From assembly GCA_028554795.2 (NCBI GenBank), contig CM068828.1:22467436-22531435 (forward strand): 64,000 nt of DNA. The letters run 5' to 3'. A model generated the notes under the pieces. It had not been told where the DNA came from, ran no database searches, and was given only the letters and a program-made list of their open reading frames with translations. This stretch comes from Sinohyriopsis cumingii (lineage: Eukaryota; Mollusca; Bivalvia; Unionida; Unionidae). Positions 42,998 to 57,545 of this stretch are shown here, in pieces; within the stretch, counting starts at the first letter, position 1; every line of letters begins with the position of its first letter. The position numbers and the translations under genes are program-made.

Positions 42998-44290
42998 CCT
43001 ACATCATACATACATACATACATATATACATACATCCATACATCCATACATCCATATATACATACATACATACATACATACATACATACATACATACATA
43101 CATACATACATACATACATACATACATACATGCATACATACATACATATATCTTTTATATTTTGGATTGTTACAGCAAATCCTTGAAGTCTGACCTTCAC
43201 CTCTAATTATATTATCCTAATGAAAAATATTAACCTACTTAATGCTTTTTTGGAAAGATTTTTTGTGCATGGATTAATTTTGAAAATACCTTTCAGTTGA
43301 TACACATGTTGATTTTTTTAAATAGCCCCAATATTAGAGTATGTGGTAAATCTGTTTTTATAAAAATTGGTTTGAACATGGAATTAGAATAATTTACCAC
43401 TTAGCTGACACTAATGGACAGTGGTTTAGTATAATCAGTTTCAGCTGTTTTCAATTCAAACAAATGGCCTAATATACAAATCTTAATAAGATCAATAACT
43501 AAATATCAAATAAACACTGGAATTATTCAAAAAGAATATCATGCAAATCCGTGCATCAAGTCTAAATTGCTTTGTGCTATAGCGGAATAAAGGTTCCAAA
43601 AATATTTACAAAAAACTGATCAAAAATGGGAAAACTTATACATCAGGAGGAAAGTTGCAAAGAATTTGGTCAAATAGAAGATTATTTGCAACACATTTTT
43701 TCTCTTACATCCAAATTAGCAAGTGTCCATAAAAATGTGGTTTTAGATACAGATTATACACAGCATTATTTCTACCAACACATTTTTATCTAAAACATGT
43801 CTAATAGTTAGTAATTTGTGGGGTTGGGGTTGGTGAGCTCCTTTCTGAATCTATACGACATCTGTTTTGGGCATGAATTATAGTTTAGAAATTGTGGGTA
43901 TGTATTATAGTTCAGAAGATTGGGGCAGTCTTGTGTCTCCGATTAATACTATATTCACTTGAGCACAAAATTATAATTTATCCACAGAACAGGTGTCGTT
44001 ATGTATATGCAAGAGGCAACATGATATTTTAATTTTTATCCTATTACACGCCAAGTATTTATAAATGCATGTAATGTAATACGCATCCTCATATATCAGA
44101 TTTCAAACAAACAGCTTTAATTTAGTGAAACAATACAATGCTTATAAGCATTTAGAATGTGAAACAATTTCTGATGTGGACGACTTACAGAAATATGCTT
44201 CACTAAAGCATGTTGTCTCTAGCAAACGTTATGATCACAATACCATATAAAGACGACATAAGGTTCCAGATACATCTTCCTATGTGTCTG
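41380..44290 (+). mobile_element. Decayed Tx1/L1-type LINE
   Basis: The end of an AP endonuclease (RFRTDHYMVFIKFKSQ) at about 41490 is followed by a linker frame 41929-42195 (KEILQETKNYFEHINN), RT fragments near 42500-42620, and EYCISQYADDLFYILDC (catalytic YADD) at about 42885-42935. After a short inserted retroposon, the C-terminal region continues (KNWFEHGIRIIYHLADTNGQ near 43360-43420) and decays by about 44290. Stops are frequent throughout. Confidence 0.75.
42937..43150 (+). mobile_element. 5'-truncated retroposon with (CATA)n tail
   Basis: Only 18 unique bases (aagactttctctgactaa) precede about 190 bases of CATA-type repeats. Perfect 22-bp direct repeats (tcttttatattttggattgt plus ta) at 42915-42936 and 43151-43172 are a target-site duplication. 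The insertion lies immediately after the YADD box of the LINE. Confidence 0.88.
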
Positions 44291-45290
<1,000 letters not shown>

Positions 45291-45829
45291 ACAGAGAGAT
45301 ACACACAGAATTTGCCTCATTTCTTGGGTTTTATTATTTATTTTATAATGTGGGTTATGTAAAATTGTATGTTGCAGCTGACCTTGTCGAAAATCAAATT
45401 CTTTGTGTACCTGACTAAAAAATCATTGATTTTGTTTATTCTGTAAACAACTAATGCATACCTAATATTTTCTCTATAAGTGTGGGTTTAATGTTAGGAT
45501 CATTATCAACAGAAGGAAACATATTTATCTTGATCTGAGTCAAGGACATTGTATTTACCACATTATGTATTATAATTTTAGTAACAGACTTTATCTTGTT
45601 TACATTTGGCATATTTCAAAATGAAATTTACCATTACGTAATAGTTTTTGTTTTGAAAATGATAATTGTTACCTAGGTTAAGTAGGGGGCTTTATAAGTT
45701 TGTTTACTGGGAACATTATTTATTCTTTTCAGATTGATGTAGAACAATAATTAAATCCATGCATAAAAGGTGCCCATAAACAGCTCAGATAATAATGAGA
45801 GTATTATTATACTACCCGTACTAAGTAAG
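45291..45829. other. Unassigned non-coding DNA
   Basis: AT-rich; nothing recognised. Confidence 0.5.
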
Positions 45830-46290
45830 GTCCTCATAGTATTTATTAAATTCCTCACAGTCTAAAGTAATGTTGTCACATAAATAAGTAAGTTCCCCCA
45901 GTATTATGTGAGGTCCTCACATTATTAGGTAAGGTCCTCACATTACTAGGTAAGGTCATCACATTTCTATGTATGGTCCTCACATCAATCTAGAATAAGA
46001 TGATTTGAACAACAATTTAAGTGGTAGAAATGAGCGATTTTCTAAACAAATACAGTACTAGAGATAATCCAGTACTATAGATAATACGGTACGAGATATA
46101 ATACAGTTCTTGCGATATTCCAGTAATAGATATTATCCAGTAGTACAGAGATAATCCAGAACGAGATATAATCCGGTACTAGAATAGTACGGTACTTAAG
46201 ATAATACTGTGCTAGAGACAATACAGTGCTAAAGAGAATAATGTACTAGAGTTAATACGGTACTTGAGATAATACAGCACTATCAATAAT
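45830..46290 (+). repeat. Two adjacent short-period repeats
   Basis: About 21-bp units (aggtcctcacattattaggt) at 45830-45985, then 17-19 bp units (gataatacagtactaga) at 46055-46290. Confidence 0.8.
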
Positions 46291-47164
46291 ATATTTGTTT
46301 TATACACATAATACAAATATCTTAGAAAGTGCGAAGGCATATTCTATTGTATAGTCATAGATGTTTTCGTCTTCAGACTGCCATTGAGCGAATAGCTTTC
46401 AGCAAATATCCTTTGCCGTTGTCTTAGAAGACCTTCCTTTCAAATTAAATGTAGTTATTTCTCGTTAGTTTGCTATTTTCCGTAGGAAAGACCATTTTAT
46501 TATCTTAATTTTTTTTATTTTACTTCTCCGTTGCTTAACACTTGTCACTCGTATGTGTGTGTTTGTCCTTGCGTACATATTTGAATTTACCCAGATGAAG
46601 ACCTTTCTTTAGGATTGAAAGAAATAGTGGAAATTCAGAGTGAAGAAAAGAAGAGAAATTTGTTGAGAGGGATGAAAAAGAAATGCAAAATGAGAGACGA
46701 CAAACAAATGCAAATTCGCCGAGATAAAGAGGAAAAGTAATTACCGATGCAGACACACAGACAGACAGAGACAGACAGACAAAGACAGCGAGAACGAGAA
46801 ACAGAGACAGAGACAGAGAGAATAAAAGGAACTAGAAATGCGGATGCAGAGAGAGAATAGAGTTAAATCTACTATAGCTTAAACGAATTGGAACTGGCAG
46901 GCAGAGCACTCTACCCACCCCACTCGCCTTTACACTCGAGTTCAGTTTTTATTATTGCCAAAAATATTCGTAAGTATCTCCTCCACCCCACCCTTTCAGG
47001 AAAAAGAAGTAGGTCAATATTTTCTTCACCTTATGAAATTTGCTGAATTTATGAAAATTTTAAATGGCTCAAAGAGCATTGGACTGCATTGTTATTAACT
47101 GTCTTATTGGCAATGCTTGTAGCGACCACACTACCGATATACTGATTATGGTGTGGTTAACGGG
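46291..47164. other. Unassigned DNA with purine-rich stretch
   Basis: GA- and ACAG-rich low complexity at 46605-46870. No gene recognised. Confidence 0.5.
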
Positions 47165-47462
47165 TGTGTGTGATTTGGATTTTTAAAGTAGCTTCAACAA
47201 TTTTTCAGTCATATCACTACGATGTCAACATTGTAGCACTTTATAGTGTTATCTAGCACTGGGTCATTATGCCGCAGACATGTAGCATCATGTCCCAAAC
47301 AGTCACATTATTCTGACACCCGGCCGACCTTTCAATCCTAACACTAACTTCTTAATGCCAAGCAACGAGCGAGGCAACGTCTAGTACCATTTATATGTAT
47401 TTGCTAGGACACCCGCCGCATCCGAGACGGACGCTCTAACCACTTAGATCACCAGGGTGGTT
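47165..47462 (-). mobile_element. tRNA-derived SINE, family A, copy 3
   Basis: Full body (gtcatatcactacgatgtca, tctagcactgggtcattatg). The B-box region is lost by a deletion near 47405-47410, while the A-box side (cgctctaaccactta) is retained. Confidence 0.85.
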
Positions 47463-47510
47463 TTGGTTATGGAATATATTTTGAAGGGTTATGAGTTAAT
47501 ACCTGAAGCA

Positions 47511-49893
47511 GTGGCAGATGCTTTATCTCCTCGGGAAATGGACTCACCCGCCCATCCACGAGTCTCATGCTGCCTTGCAGGTCGGCTTTGGTTAGCCAAA
47601 GACTAAGGGAGTAAACCCTATAAGAAAATCCGGAGTGGAAATCCTAAGGCAGCTGGACGATATACTACATCCCCTTCTGGCAACTCCTTGGTCTGGAGAG
47701 GGATGTGCTCCGCCAGATGACTTTTGCCCAAGACCCAAGACACACTGATAATGCTGGACAAATCTGAATCTCAACAAGGACCGTGCCTGCCGTTGTCCAC
47801 CAGGACGGAGGTGAAAAGTGTGCTACTGATACTTTGCATAAATCAGAGCGATCACTATCGCCACCTGGAACATTAGAACTCTGGCGCAAATTGGAAGACT
47901 CTAAGAGTTGACACATGAGCTGGAACACTACACATGGCACATTCTCGGACTCCGTGAAGTCAGATGGAAAGCCCATGGAGAACACCAAACTGAAGATGGG
48001 CATATATTCTACTATAGTGGAGAATTTGACAAGTTCATAAATGGAGAAGGCTTCCTTGTAAACAAAGCCATCAAGGGATCTGTGATTAGACAAAAGTGCA
48101 CAGAAATAGAGAGAAGTCTGATAAAGAATAACAGCAAAAAGGCATTCCAGATTGTGAAAGACCTCACCAGATAGAAACAACCAAGAGTCAGTACAATTCA
48201 AGAAGAAAATGGAAAATGCCTCACAGAAGCGAGTGACGTTGCAGAAAGATGGACTGAGTATTGCAAAGAACTCTACAACCATCAGTCCACAGGAGACCCA
48301 GAGGTGCTTGAAGTTCCAAACTCCTCAAATGATGATGATTTTCCCATTCTCAAAGAAGAGGTGGAGTCAGAAATAAGAGCACTGAAGAACGGGAAGGCAG
48401 CTGGAGTAGACAACATCACAGCTGAACTTATCAAGAACGGGGGAGATCAGTGATAGAGATACTAACAGAAATCTGCAACAAGATCTGGCAGACCGGTGAA
48501 TGGCCAACACAATGGACCCAGTCACTGATAATAACACTCCCCAAAAAAGGCAATTTCCAGCTGTGCTAAAACTACAGAACTATCAGTTTGATCAGCCATG
48601 CTAGTAAGGTGATGCTGAAGATCATCTTGAACAGACTCAAACCACAAGCAGAAGAAATAATCGCTGAAGAACAGGCCGGGTTCCGGAGTGGAAGAAGCAC
48701 AACAGAACAAATATTCAGTCTCAGGGTTCTGTGTGAAAAGTACTCGCAACACCAACAAGACATCTATCTGTGTTCATAGATTTCAAAAAGGCCTTTGACA
48801 GAGTGTGGCATGAGACATTGTGGGCCACAAAGAAGAAGTACAACATGGGTCAAAAGTTGACTAATACCATCAAGCAGCTGGACATTAAGGCTATCAGTGC
48901 AGTAATTGCCCAAGGTTCAGTGGGGGACTGGTTCCAGACAACAGTCAGAGTACGTCAAGGCTGTCTCCTGTCACCCACGCTTTTCAACATCTCCTTAGAG
49001 CGCATCATGAGCGAAGCCCTGAAAAAAAACATTGTGGGATAGTCAGCATTGGAGGGCGTAACATCACCAACCTCCGCTTTGTAAACGACGCTGATGGGCT
49101 GGCAGGCAGTGAAGACGAGCTTGCCACCTTAGTGAAGAACCTGGATGAAACATCTTCCAGATTTGACATGGAGATAAGCGCTGAGAAGACAAAACTGGTG
49201 ACAAATAGTGGCAAACAAATCTCAGCCAAGATTAAAGTCAGAGGAAAGGAACTGGAAACAGTTAGCCAGTTCAAATATATTGGTTCCATAATCACCGAAG
49301 AAGGATCAAAAGCAGAAATGTTGTTAAGAGCTGCACAAACAACGGCAGCTATGTCAAAGCTAAGACCCGTCTGGAGAGACAAGAATATCTGTCTGAAAAC
49401 TAAAATCAGACTATTGCGAGCACTAGTCATCTCAATCTTTTTGTATTCATATGAGGCCTGGAACATGACAGCAGAATTACAACGAAGAATCCAGGCACTT
49501 GAAATGAGATGCTACACAACCATCCTTGGCATCTATCTCTTACATGGACCATATCACAAATAAAGAAGTGCGTAACACCATCAGGCGCAACATAGGCCAG
49601 TATGAAGACCTCCTCACCACCGTCAAAAAGAGAAAGCTGAAATGGTATGGCCATGTCACTAGAGCCAACAGTCTACCCACAACAGTCCTGCAGGGTAACC
49701 TCCATGGTGGCAGAAGGAGAAAAAGACAGAGAAAAAAGTGGACTGACAACATCACAGAATGAACCAGGAAAAGTTTTGCAGAGACACAGGCATTGGCACA
49801 TGATCTAGACAAGTGGAGGGAACTGGTCCGATGTTCAGCAGCACAGCACCTCAACGACCACACTAGGTCAAAAGACTGATGATAATGATGAAA
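47511..49893 (+). mobile_element. RTE-like LINE (endonuclease-reverse transcriptase), internally deleted
   Basis: An endonuclease start (ELEHYTWHILGLREVRWKAH at about 47920) breaks off near 48075 and jumps to the RT linker, so the rest of the endonuclease is deleted. RT blocks follow: EEVESEIRALKNGKAAGVDN, EEQAGFRSGRSTTEQIF, FIDFKKAFDRVWHETLW, VRQGCLLSPTLFNISLERI, LRFVNDADGLAG (the YADD-equivalent, degraded) and FKYIGSIITEEGSKAEM. The C-terminal region LKWYGHVTRANSLPT at about 49637 precedes a WxxLVRCSAAQ end near 49840. The tail is gatgataatgatgaaa. Near-identical flanks acctgaagca (47501-47510) and acctgaggca (49894-49903) suggest the target duplication. Confidence 0.88.
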
Positions 49894-49903
49894 ACCTGAG
49901 GCA

Positions 49904-52369
49904 TATCTACAAAGGTTTTGAAATTGTGCATAAGAAACTGCACGAAACTATGATAAATTTGCAAAGGAGAAAGAACAACTATGCGGTACTCAGACAAGAA
50001 GGTTGATCAGGATTACAATAACCTCAGACATCTTACATTAATAGAAGAGTTCAACAACTGTATTCACAGTAATGTAATGACGTATCATGATGGGTAAAGT
50101 TTAGGAAAATGCTAATGACTTTTCCATGGCTCACAAAGTTTTATATATAAATAAGTCTTCTTCTCAGCAGTTGTAAAATCCACCTGTCTCAAACGAGTAC
50201 TTCCAAATCTCAATCCGTCAACAAGTTTGGAAATCAAACTAAGATTGACCAGAAATTTTACCTCTTCCTAAGCGCTCTTATTGTAAAAACAAAATGCGCG
50301 CCATTTAAGATTGCCATGTGTTGAAAACTAATCAACAGTAAAAAAATGTTCTTATTTCAAGGAGATCAATGTCACAGGCGTGTATTTAAAGCAATATATT
50401 TGTTGGGTCAATCACTCATTGTCTAACAGGAAAAAGATCATGTGATCTATGTCTCTTTCAGAGAGCTAATAACCAAACTGAAGCAACACGAGTTACATAT
50501 TCTTATTTTTGTGAAAATCGGTTTATTGTGAGGAAATGAAGATCACATGAGGTGCCCAAAAGTAACGAATTGGCATGGAGATGTCATGTTATCGTTCCGA
50601 GGTCAAATATCGACAGGACATTTATTGTCTAGCCCATCAAACTCACTTAGCATTTCATCTAGGAGTAAATAAGGCTTAGTTCAAGATGAATCAATTTTAT
50701 TGTCCGAAATGAAGCAGTGATGCTTCTAAATACTGCAGACCTTGTTCAACGTTTCAAATGGCAGGAAAATCCAATGAGAAGACAGCTAAGGCTCATATGC
50801 AGTCTATCCCTACATTTGAGGAACCATTTGTAGAATAACGGTAGAGTGTGTCGGTACATACCTAAGACCAAGTCAAGCATCATATAAATGTTGGCCACAA
50901 TGTGTGCGTCCACAAGATTTTCAGAGGCAATTCCTGTTAGTAAGAGCTTTGATAAAGTTCTTTTACTCTTGTTGACCTTCCCTAATCTGGTCAAGTCTCA
51001 AATATTATGTCTGGAATTTTCCAGCCCGTTCATACATGATTTTGATTACAACAGTATAAATCAAGGGACTTTAGAAAGGTTTCTTTGAAAGGATTGGGAT
51101 GAAGGCGTTCATTTGCTGTTCTTTGCTGTTAGGAAATCAGTTGAAGAATCGTTTACTTTTAGTCCATAAGAACTGATTTTTTGACGCACTATCTGTGGAC
51201 CATTGAAGTTTTTAAAAGCGAAACTTCTTTGAATGAAGATTCCAAGATTAATCTTCTTGCTCTTCTCTGATTTCAAATATAAATTGTCGAATGCGTGTGA
51301 ATTAGAAAGAAGAAAGCTTCACCTTGCTCTTTCAAAATGAAATTAAAATATGACAGGTAAGGAGTTTTAGCCTAGTGATCAAGTTCTGGCTATCTAGCCC
51401 ATACCTCAAAATCCCTGTTCAGGTTACATTGTATAATCTATAACCCAAGCCAATTTTTTTAAAAAAGCATTTGTCTTGAATTATATCATTGTAATTAATT
51501 TGGAGTATATAGCTCTCCATTGCAATAATTTCTTATATTGTTGTAATTACTCGTTCGATTAAGGGAAATCGGTGTTAGGGACATAGTCCTTAGCCCGAAT
51601 AATTAGCCAATTACTAGGAGCAAGGTCACGGAGTGAAGTGTTGGTGAGATTTCATGATGGTATGGTTTAGTTTAGTGAATTCAGCTCAGAGCCGCATAAG
51701 TGTCCCTGAGCTCAATAGTCCTTATTAAAAGATAATTGTGTGGATTGATTATGACTCCATGTGCAGTATTTGTGATTGGAGACTGATAAATTGCACAATG
51801 GAATAAACGAGAAGGGACTGTTCCGTCATCAGAAGGCGAAATTTAGTGTTTATTTGATGATAAAGATGGTGTAGAGTTACAGGGGCAACGAGGCTTAAAA
51901 TCATAATTTGACTAGCCTAAGGTAGCGTACAAAAATAGTTCCCTGTATTAGGTGTTTGAGTTGTATATATTCACGGCCTGAAATACTGGCGCTACGTTAC
52001 GAAAATGTAACGAGGTGACACCATGCAGTTGTAAGGTTGGCAGGCAAATTGAGAAGTTGTGAGATTTTTAGTCATGTATTAATTAGAGGAAAATTATGTA
52101 TAGTCTGGGCGCGAAGTTATGTTGAAGTCCTTGGAAATCAGGGGAAAACAAGTGATTTCTGAGGAGTCACGACAGGGTTGAAATCTTTCGATAAACAAAC
52201 ACCCTTTGGCGTATTACATCACTAACATTCTGCGAGGAGGAAACCTAAAATAACTTTTGCATATAAATATGTTAAAGAAGAATGTTGGTAGTGATAGCAG
52301 AGTTAATTATTCAGTCAATTTAGTTGTATCTGTTCCGTATAGTGAGGATGCAATCTGACCGTATTGACT
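49904..52369. other. Unassigned non-coding DNA
   Basis: No motif-bearing frame; the frames at 50746-50994 (-) and 50888-51088 (+) are unconvincing. The integrase of the following Gypsy copy, if ever present, is not recognisable here. Confidence 0.45.
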
Positions 52370-54589
52370 TTGCTTTAATCAGTATTCGGAATGCAGCAAT
52401 ATTAAATCAATCTGGACCAGAAACTTTCCTGTCTACAACAACAGGATAGAAGTAAACTTAAACAACTGGTAAGTGAATGTAAGGACTTGTTTCTTGATGT
52501 TCTTAAAGGAATAAGTATCTATCATGACATTGAACCTGTAGATTCTACTCTAGTAAAACATCTTCCTTATAGGATAAATCGTCGCAAGCAGGAGTATTCG
52601 AGGAAAGAAAGTCAATATATTTACTGGAGAGTGATTTTTGGAACCAAGTAAAAGTAACTAGCGCTCACCGTGTGTTCTGTGTATATTCCTTATGTGTACT
52701 GACCGTAGAAAAGTGAATTGTGTCTCTTAAAAGGACTCATTTCCAACGTAAAGAATAGATAATTGCATCGAAAAAAATTAGAAAAGCGAAATACATCACC
52801 ATGCTTGGCACTTTATAAAAATACTGGTGAATTCATAGCAGGAAACAGCAAAATCAAAATAGAAACATTGTATCTAGTTGCTGACCTTGCTTCAAAACCA
52901 GTGCCAGTTTTAGTAAACAACCTTTTCTTACTATTATCCTTCTCAGAGTAAGAATCATTAAGTTGAGTCAAGGTCATACATAGACTACGTGACATCAAGC
53001 AAGTGTTGATCGATAAACAAACTTCTATTTTTTCCAGAAGCATGAACTCATGGCCCTCATCTGGGACTCTTTTTTGCGTTTTAGTTAGTCTTATAACTGA
53101 AGTTATGATAAGAATTCTTTGAGTCGTGCCTTAACACTTGAGACGTCAAGTTGTTTTACGTTGTGTCTAGTTTGAGCTTAATTTTTTTCTTCAAATTATT
53201 GAATTCAATTGATTGATTTCCCTGGAAATACAAAAGTGCTCTGATAATTCTAGGACAGAGACATTTACTGAATTTTTTACGGAATTCAAAAACTGGAATA
53301 ATATTTTATGTGATTCAACAAGAAGCTGTTGACAAATCAGTACAATGCTGATTATTACAGACGTCATCACCTTCCATTTTGGATTTTCATCGGGATTTGA
53401 ACTGTGATTCACTTAGAACTTTTCATTGATAGGACTTATGTTTTAATTCTTGGATTAATTTTTATTTAATTCGCAATATCGAAAGTTCATTTTTCTTATC
53501 TTTCACTTTTTATTCTAGGAAAATTAATTATTTGTTAAATTTTACAAAAACTTGTTGTCTTCACTCTTTTCTGTTACTTTTTTAAGAGCATAGACTTGAT
53601 CTGAATAAAGTGAGGCCGTTTGTTGTCAAAAATTCTCCGAATATTGCAGCGATTAATGAACCTGATACCTGATGACCTCATAATCTCTAACGATATATGG
53701 AAAGATCAATTGGATACCTTCAAAAATTCTTCAATCCACTCAGCGATGTAAATCTGGCTGTTAATGTAGGTAAAAGTGAATTTTGCATGCTTGTGTCACA
53801 TTGTACGACATATTATGGGAAAAGGTCAAGTTAACCTGTAGAAAAGTAGGTCAATGCTATTATAATTCCCAGTACCTATTAGTAAAAAGCAAATGATGTA
53901 CCTTTTGTGTATCTCTGGATATTATCCGAGATTTTTCTCATTTTTGTCCATTAGTCATGCCCCTATGAAACTTGTTGAGTACGAAATCAAAGTTTTCACT
54001 GAGCTGACAAATGTCAGGAATGTTTTGACAAATTAAATGTCATACTTAAAATTGCACCAGTTCTTTCAGCTCCAACGTTTGGTCCATTATTGATAATATC
54101 CGTTTATGCCGTGATACACCTGTAAGGGAGTATCGATTTAAGAAGATAAAAATGGTGTGGATTATCAAGTGTGCTTTTTGCCTAACAAATTTTAACAACC
54201 ACCAGAGACATTAATCCACAATCGAGAAGGAATATTTTGTTTTGATACTAGTTTTGCAACGCTTTGAAGTGTGTACTAGTTCATTCCCTTCTTCAATTAA
54301 TGCATTCTATGAGAACAACCGCCTTAATTTCATTACCAAAATGAAATCCAAACATTAGAGACTGTTCAAATGAAGTGGAGTCAGATGTTACAGGAATACA
54401 ACATTGATATTAGACACATTAGAGGAAAAGATAATGTGATTGCAGATGCACTCTCGCGAGCATAGAAGTAGAATATTGTTTTATTTTATGTATATTTTGT
54501 GTAATTTAGCCGAATACCGTTCGTAAGACATTTTCCTATGTAATTTTGATTGTTTTGAGCAAATCTTTTTTTCTCTTTATGAGGGGAGG
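52370..54589 (+). pseudogene. pol: Gypsy pol fragments: RT start, RT thumb and RNase H
   Basis: KLKQLVSECKDLFLDVLKG and HDIEPVDSTLVKHLPYRINR (about 52450-52600) are the segment just before RT motif 1. The palm is missing; 52650-53635 includes LTR-like sequence near 53455-53597. RT thumb and connection pieces follow (FPVPISKKQMMYL at about 53855, EDKNGVDYQVCFLPNKF at about 54143), and the RNase H end is QEYNIDIRHIRGKDNVIADA at about 54390-54460, with a stop at 54469. Only 120 bases later comes gaggggaggtgt (polypurine tract) and the 3' LTR, so no integrase lies downstream. Many stops. Confidence 0.8.
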
Positions 54590-55261
54590 TGTTATGTATA
54601 TCTAGTTTGTGTGCTTAATTTTTCTTTGATTGTAGATTGTACTTTAAGATAATGGTAATTTGCAGACAGCATATCTGCGTGACTAACCTTTGTCCATGAT
54701 TGACATAATTTTAGTTAAGAACTTTCAAGAAACAGACTTATTTATTTAGCACGATTTCAAATTCAATCCTCTTTAACAAGAAATCTTTACATTCTATTAC
54801 GTTTTAGGTCAAGAGAAAATGTATATAAATAGGATTTGATAACCAAATAATTCATTCCAGTTTTATATCAGTCTGTTTGAATCATTGATCAGAATTTGTA
54901 GTTGTGTTAAGATCTAATTCAAGAGGAATTATTTTGAAACATTTTTATAATTGCTTAAGACTAATTGGCTTTGGATCAACAATTATTTTGGGATTATTTA
55001 AAATTCGTTTAAACACATTCTAAATGCCTCATTTTGGTACGTCAAGACATTGAAGACTGTTGGAATTCTTTCGGAATATTCTTTTCTTTTTCAACTTGCC
55101 ATAGCACATTTAGGATTATTTTGAATATAATTCACAGTACTGTAAGTAAGCTACTTAAATTTTCACTTTGTTACTTGGAAAAATGAATTATTTGTTAATT
55201 TTATTAAACTTGTTAATGCACCTTCTTACTTTAACGTTGTCTAAGGCCTAGAGACGTAACA
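54590..55261 (+). repeat. 3' LTR of the deleted Gypsy copy
   Basis: Starts tgttatgtatatctagtttg right after a polypurine tract and ends gacgtaaca. It shares ends with 57061-57545. Confidence 0.8.
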
Positions 55262-55794
55262 ATATTTAACCATATTATTCATCCGGAACAATAGCGACAA
55301 CAATTCATGACTGACTTCAAATTTTGCTACTGAAAGTGTTGGTTTAAGGCTTAAAAAAATATAAAGCAAAGTACCAAATTGTTCTCTGTAGGGATTCCAC
55401 TACAAAATTGTCAGCAGTTGCAGCATAAAAGACGTAATTTTTTACGGTAGCTCATGCATGTTCTTCTGCGCAAACCGCCATAGAGTAAAGATCTTTGCCC
55501 AAGGATACACTGCGCAAAGGAGTAAAGTTCTTTGCCCTAGGATACATTGTTGGTAGGATAATAATCTTCACTATTTCGGTTGTTTTTTTTTAATTTATTT
55601 TTTACAATTTGTAAAGGAGGTAAAAGTTGAAGCCATTATAATAATTTTTTTAAAATGTGCAAGCAGACAACTATGAATATAGTCATATATACCTGTAAAG
55701 AAAGATGTGTTGTGGTTCCAACTAGTGGCTAAATGTTTGCATAAACCTCACATTTTAATCATACTAAAATAATATGTATGGACTTAGGCATGCC
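55262..55794. other. Unassigned non-coding DNA
   Basis: Nothing recognised. Confidence 0.5.
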
Positions 55795-56285
55795 TTACAT
55801 CACGGAAACCACCGAGGAGTAAGTAAGGTACAACGCTAATTGTGTCGTATATTACGGAAACTACCGAGATGCGTGCAAGCTACAATGATTATTGTGTCTT
55901 ATATCACGGAAACTACCGATAGTATGTAAGGGTACAACGATAATTGTTTTATATCACGAAGCCGCCAAGAGTGTGAAAGGTACAATGATTATTGTGTCTT
56001 ATATCGCGGAAACCAGCGAGAAGTGTTATATCAAGGAAATCACTGAAGAGTATGTAAGTTACACTGATGATTGTGTCTTATGTCACGGAAACCACCGAGG
56101 ATTGTGTAAAGTACAATGATTATTGTGTCTTATATCACGGACACCACCGACGATTATGTAAGACACAATGATTTCTCTCTTATGTAACGGAAACCACCGA
56201 AGAGTATGTAAGGTACAATGATAATTGTGTCTTATAGCAAGGAAACCACAGAGGAGTATGTGAAATACAATGATTATTACAAAGT
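55795..56285 (+). repeat. 52-bp tandem repeat, about nine copies
   Basis: Units with tatcacggaaaccaccgagg and gtacaatgattattgtgtct. The 75-codon frame across it is a repeat translation. Confidence 0.9.
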
Positions 56286-57060
56286 AATTTTTAAGTCACT
56301 TTTGATTCAAGACATTATATGAGACAACATGCAAAAAGTCATTATTTCTGTCTAAAATGTCATACTTTGCATAATTGTTTTAAATATATTTAGAAAAATA
56401 ATTATCAATCTCTTAAAAGAGGCCTCAGCGATTTGTATGAATATTCGACACAATTTAAAACTCTATTTAATTTTTTCACTTTAAAAACGAACGTTAATGT
56501 CTCCGCCATAGCTACGAAATAGTGATAGTATTAGCCATGCCCCTTCTTTTTGTCATTCACGTCCTTTATACACTCATCGTTTGTGCCACTTTAAAAGGCC
56601 ATTTCTTAATATTAACTCGAGATTGGCAAATCAAACTGCAAAGCATATAACAACGGCGTTCCGGACAATATACATCATTATCAAGCCGGAACTCAAACCT
56701 GTACCTAATCATGTGCATTATAGAAATAAAATAGCACATTAATTCAGTGTCTTTTTATAATCTTGAATTTTAAACTGAGTTTAATTTCTTTTCTTTCTTT
56801 TAAATTTTTTTTTAACAAACAAGAATAAACAAATTAAATCAATGTCAAATTTACGTTTATTAAATGTTTGAGTGCAGAGAGTAAAGAACTTGATTTCCTC
56901 GGACCATTATTAGAACTTCATTTCATCAAGCACTTTGTCTTATACTTGCATCAATGTGATTGTTCGCTTTTTGTTAGAACCTCCTTATGATGAAACATAA
57001 AGAAAAAACGTTTACATTCTTTTCAGAAAACGTAGAATGAAAGACATTTGTTTTCGTAAT
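56286..57060. other. Unassigned non-coding DNA
   Basis: AT-rich; nothing recognised. Confidence 0.5.
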
Positions 57061-57545
57061 TGTTATGTATATCTATATTTTTGAAAACTCTTGACACGTG
57101 ATTTTATTTAATTTTTGTAGCTTCTATTCATGATTGTAAATTGTACAGATTATATTTGGTTAGACGTGGGGTGGGTTGTTGGGAGAGGGGTTATATTATT
57201 CAAGATGAGAACGTTTCTTCAGTGAAAATAGAAAGTGCTCATTATTTTGGACTATAATGTTATTCTGGAACTGTTGAGAAGAAGCTCTGGACAACGCTAT
57301 CTTGACAACGTCACGAATCCTGGCGGACCAGTGGATTTCCTGTTTTGAAATTAATACGGAACGTTTCCTTCGTTTGGTCTTTTATAGAACTTTGTCAGGA
57401 AATTTTTGGAGTCACTTCATAATACTGTAAGTTACTCTCAAGTTTTCCTTTATAACTTTGATAAATAAATTCTTTGTTAAGTTGTTCAAAACTTGTTCGT
57501 TTTGCTTCTTTCTGTTACTTATTTTATAACCATAGAATCGTAACA
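57061..57545 (+). mobile_element. Solo LTR of the same Gypsy family
   Basis: Starts tgttatgtatatctatattt and ends gaatcgtaaca. The terminal regions match 54590-55261; the middle differs. No internal coding sequence follows. A target duplication is not clear (gtaat against ttatt). Confidence 0.7.

Noticed and set aside
42934-43200. 88-codon minus ORF of repeated Met-Tyr-Val-Cys
   Set aside because: It is a microsatellite translation inside the inserted retroposon.
47511-49893. Host gene encoding a reverse-transcriptase-like protein
   Set aside because: Internal deletion, stops, a degraded catalytic box, a repeat tail and flanking direct repeats mark a LINE copy.
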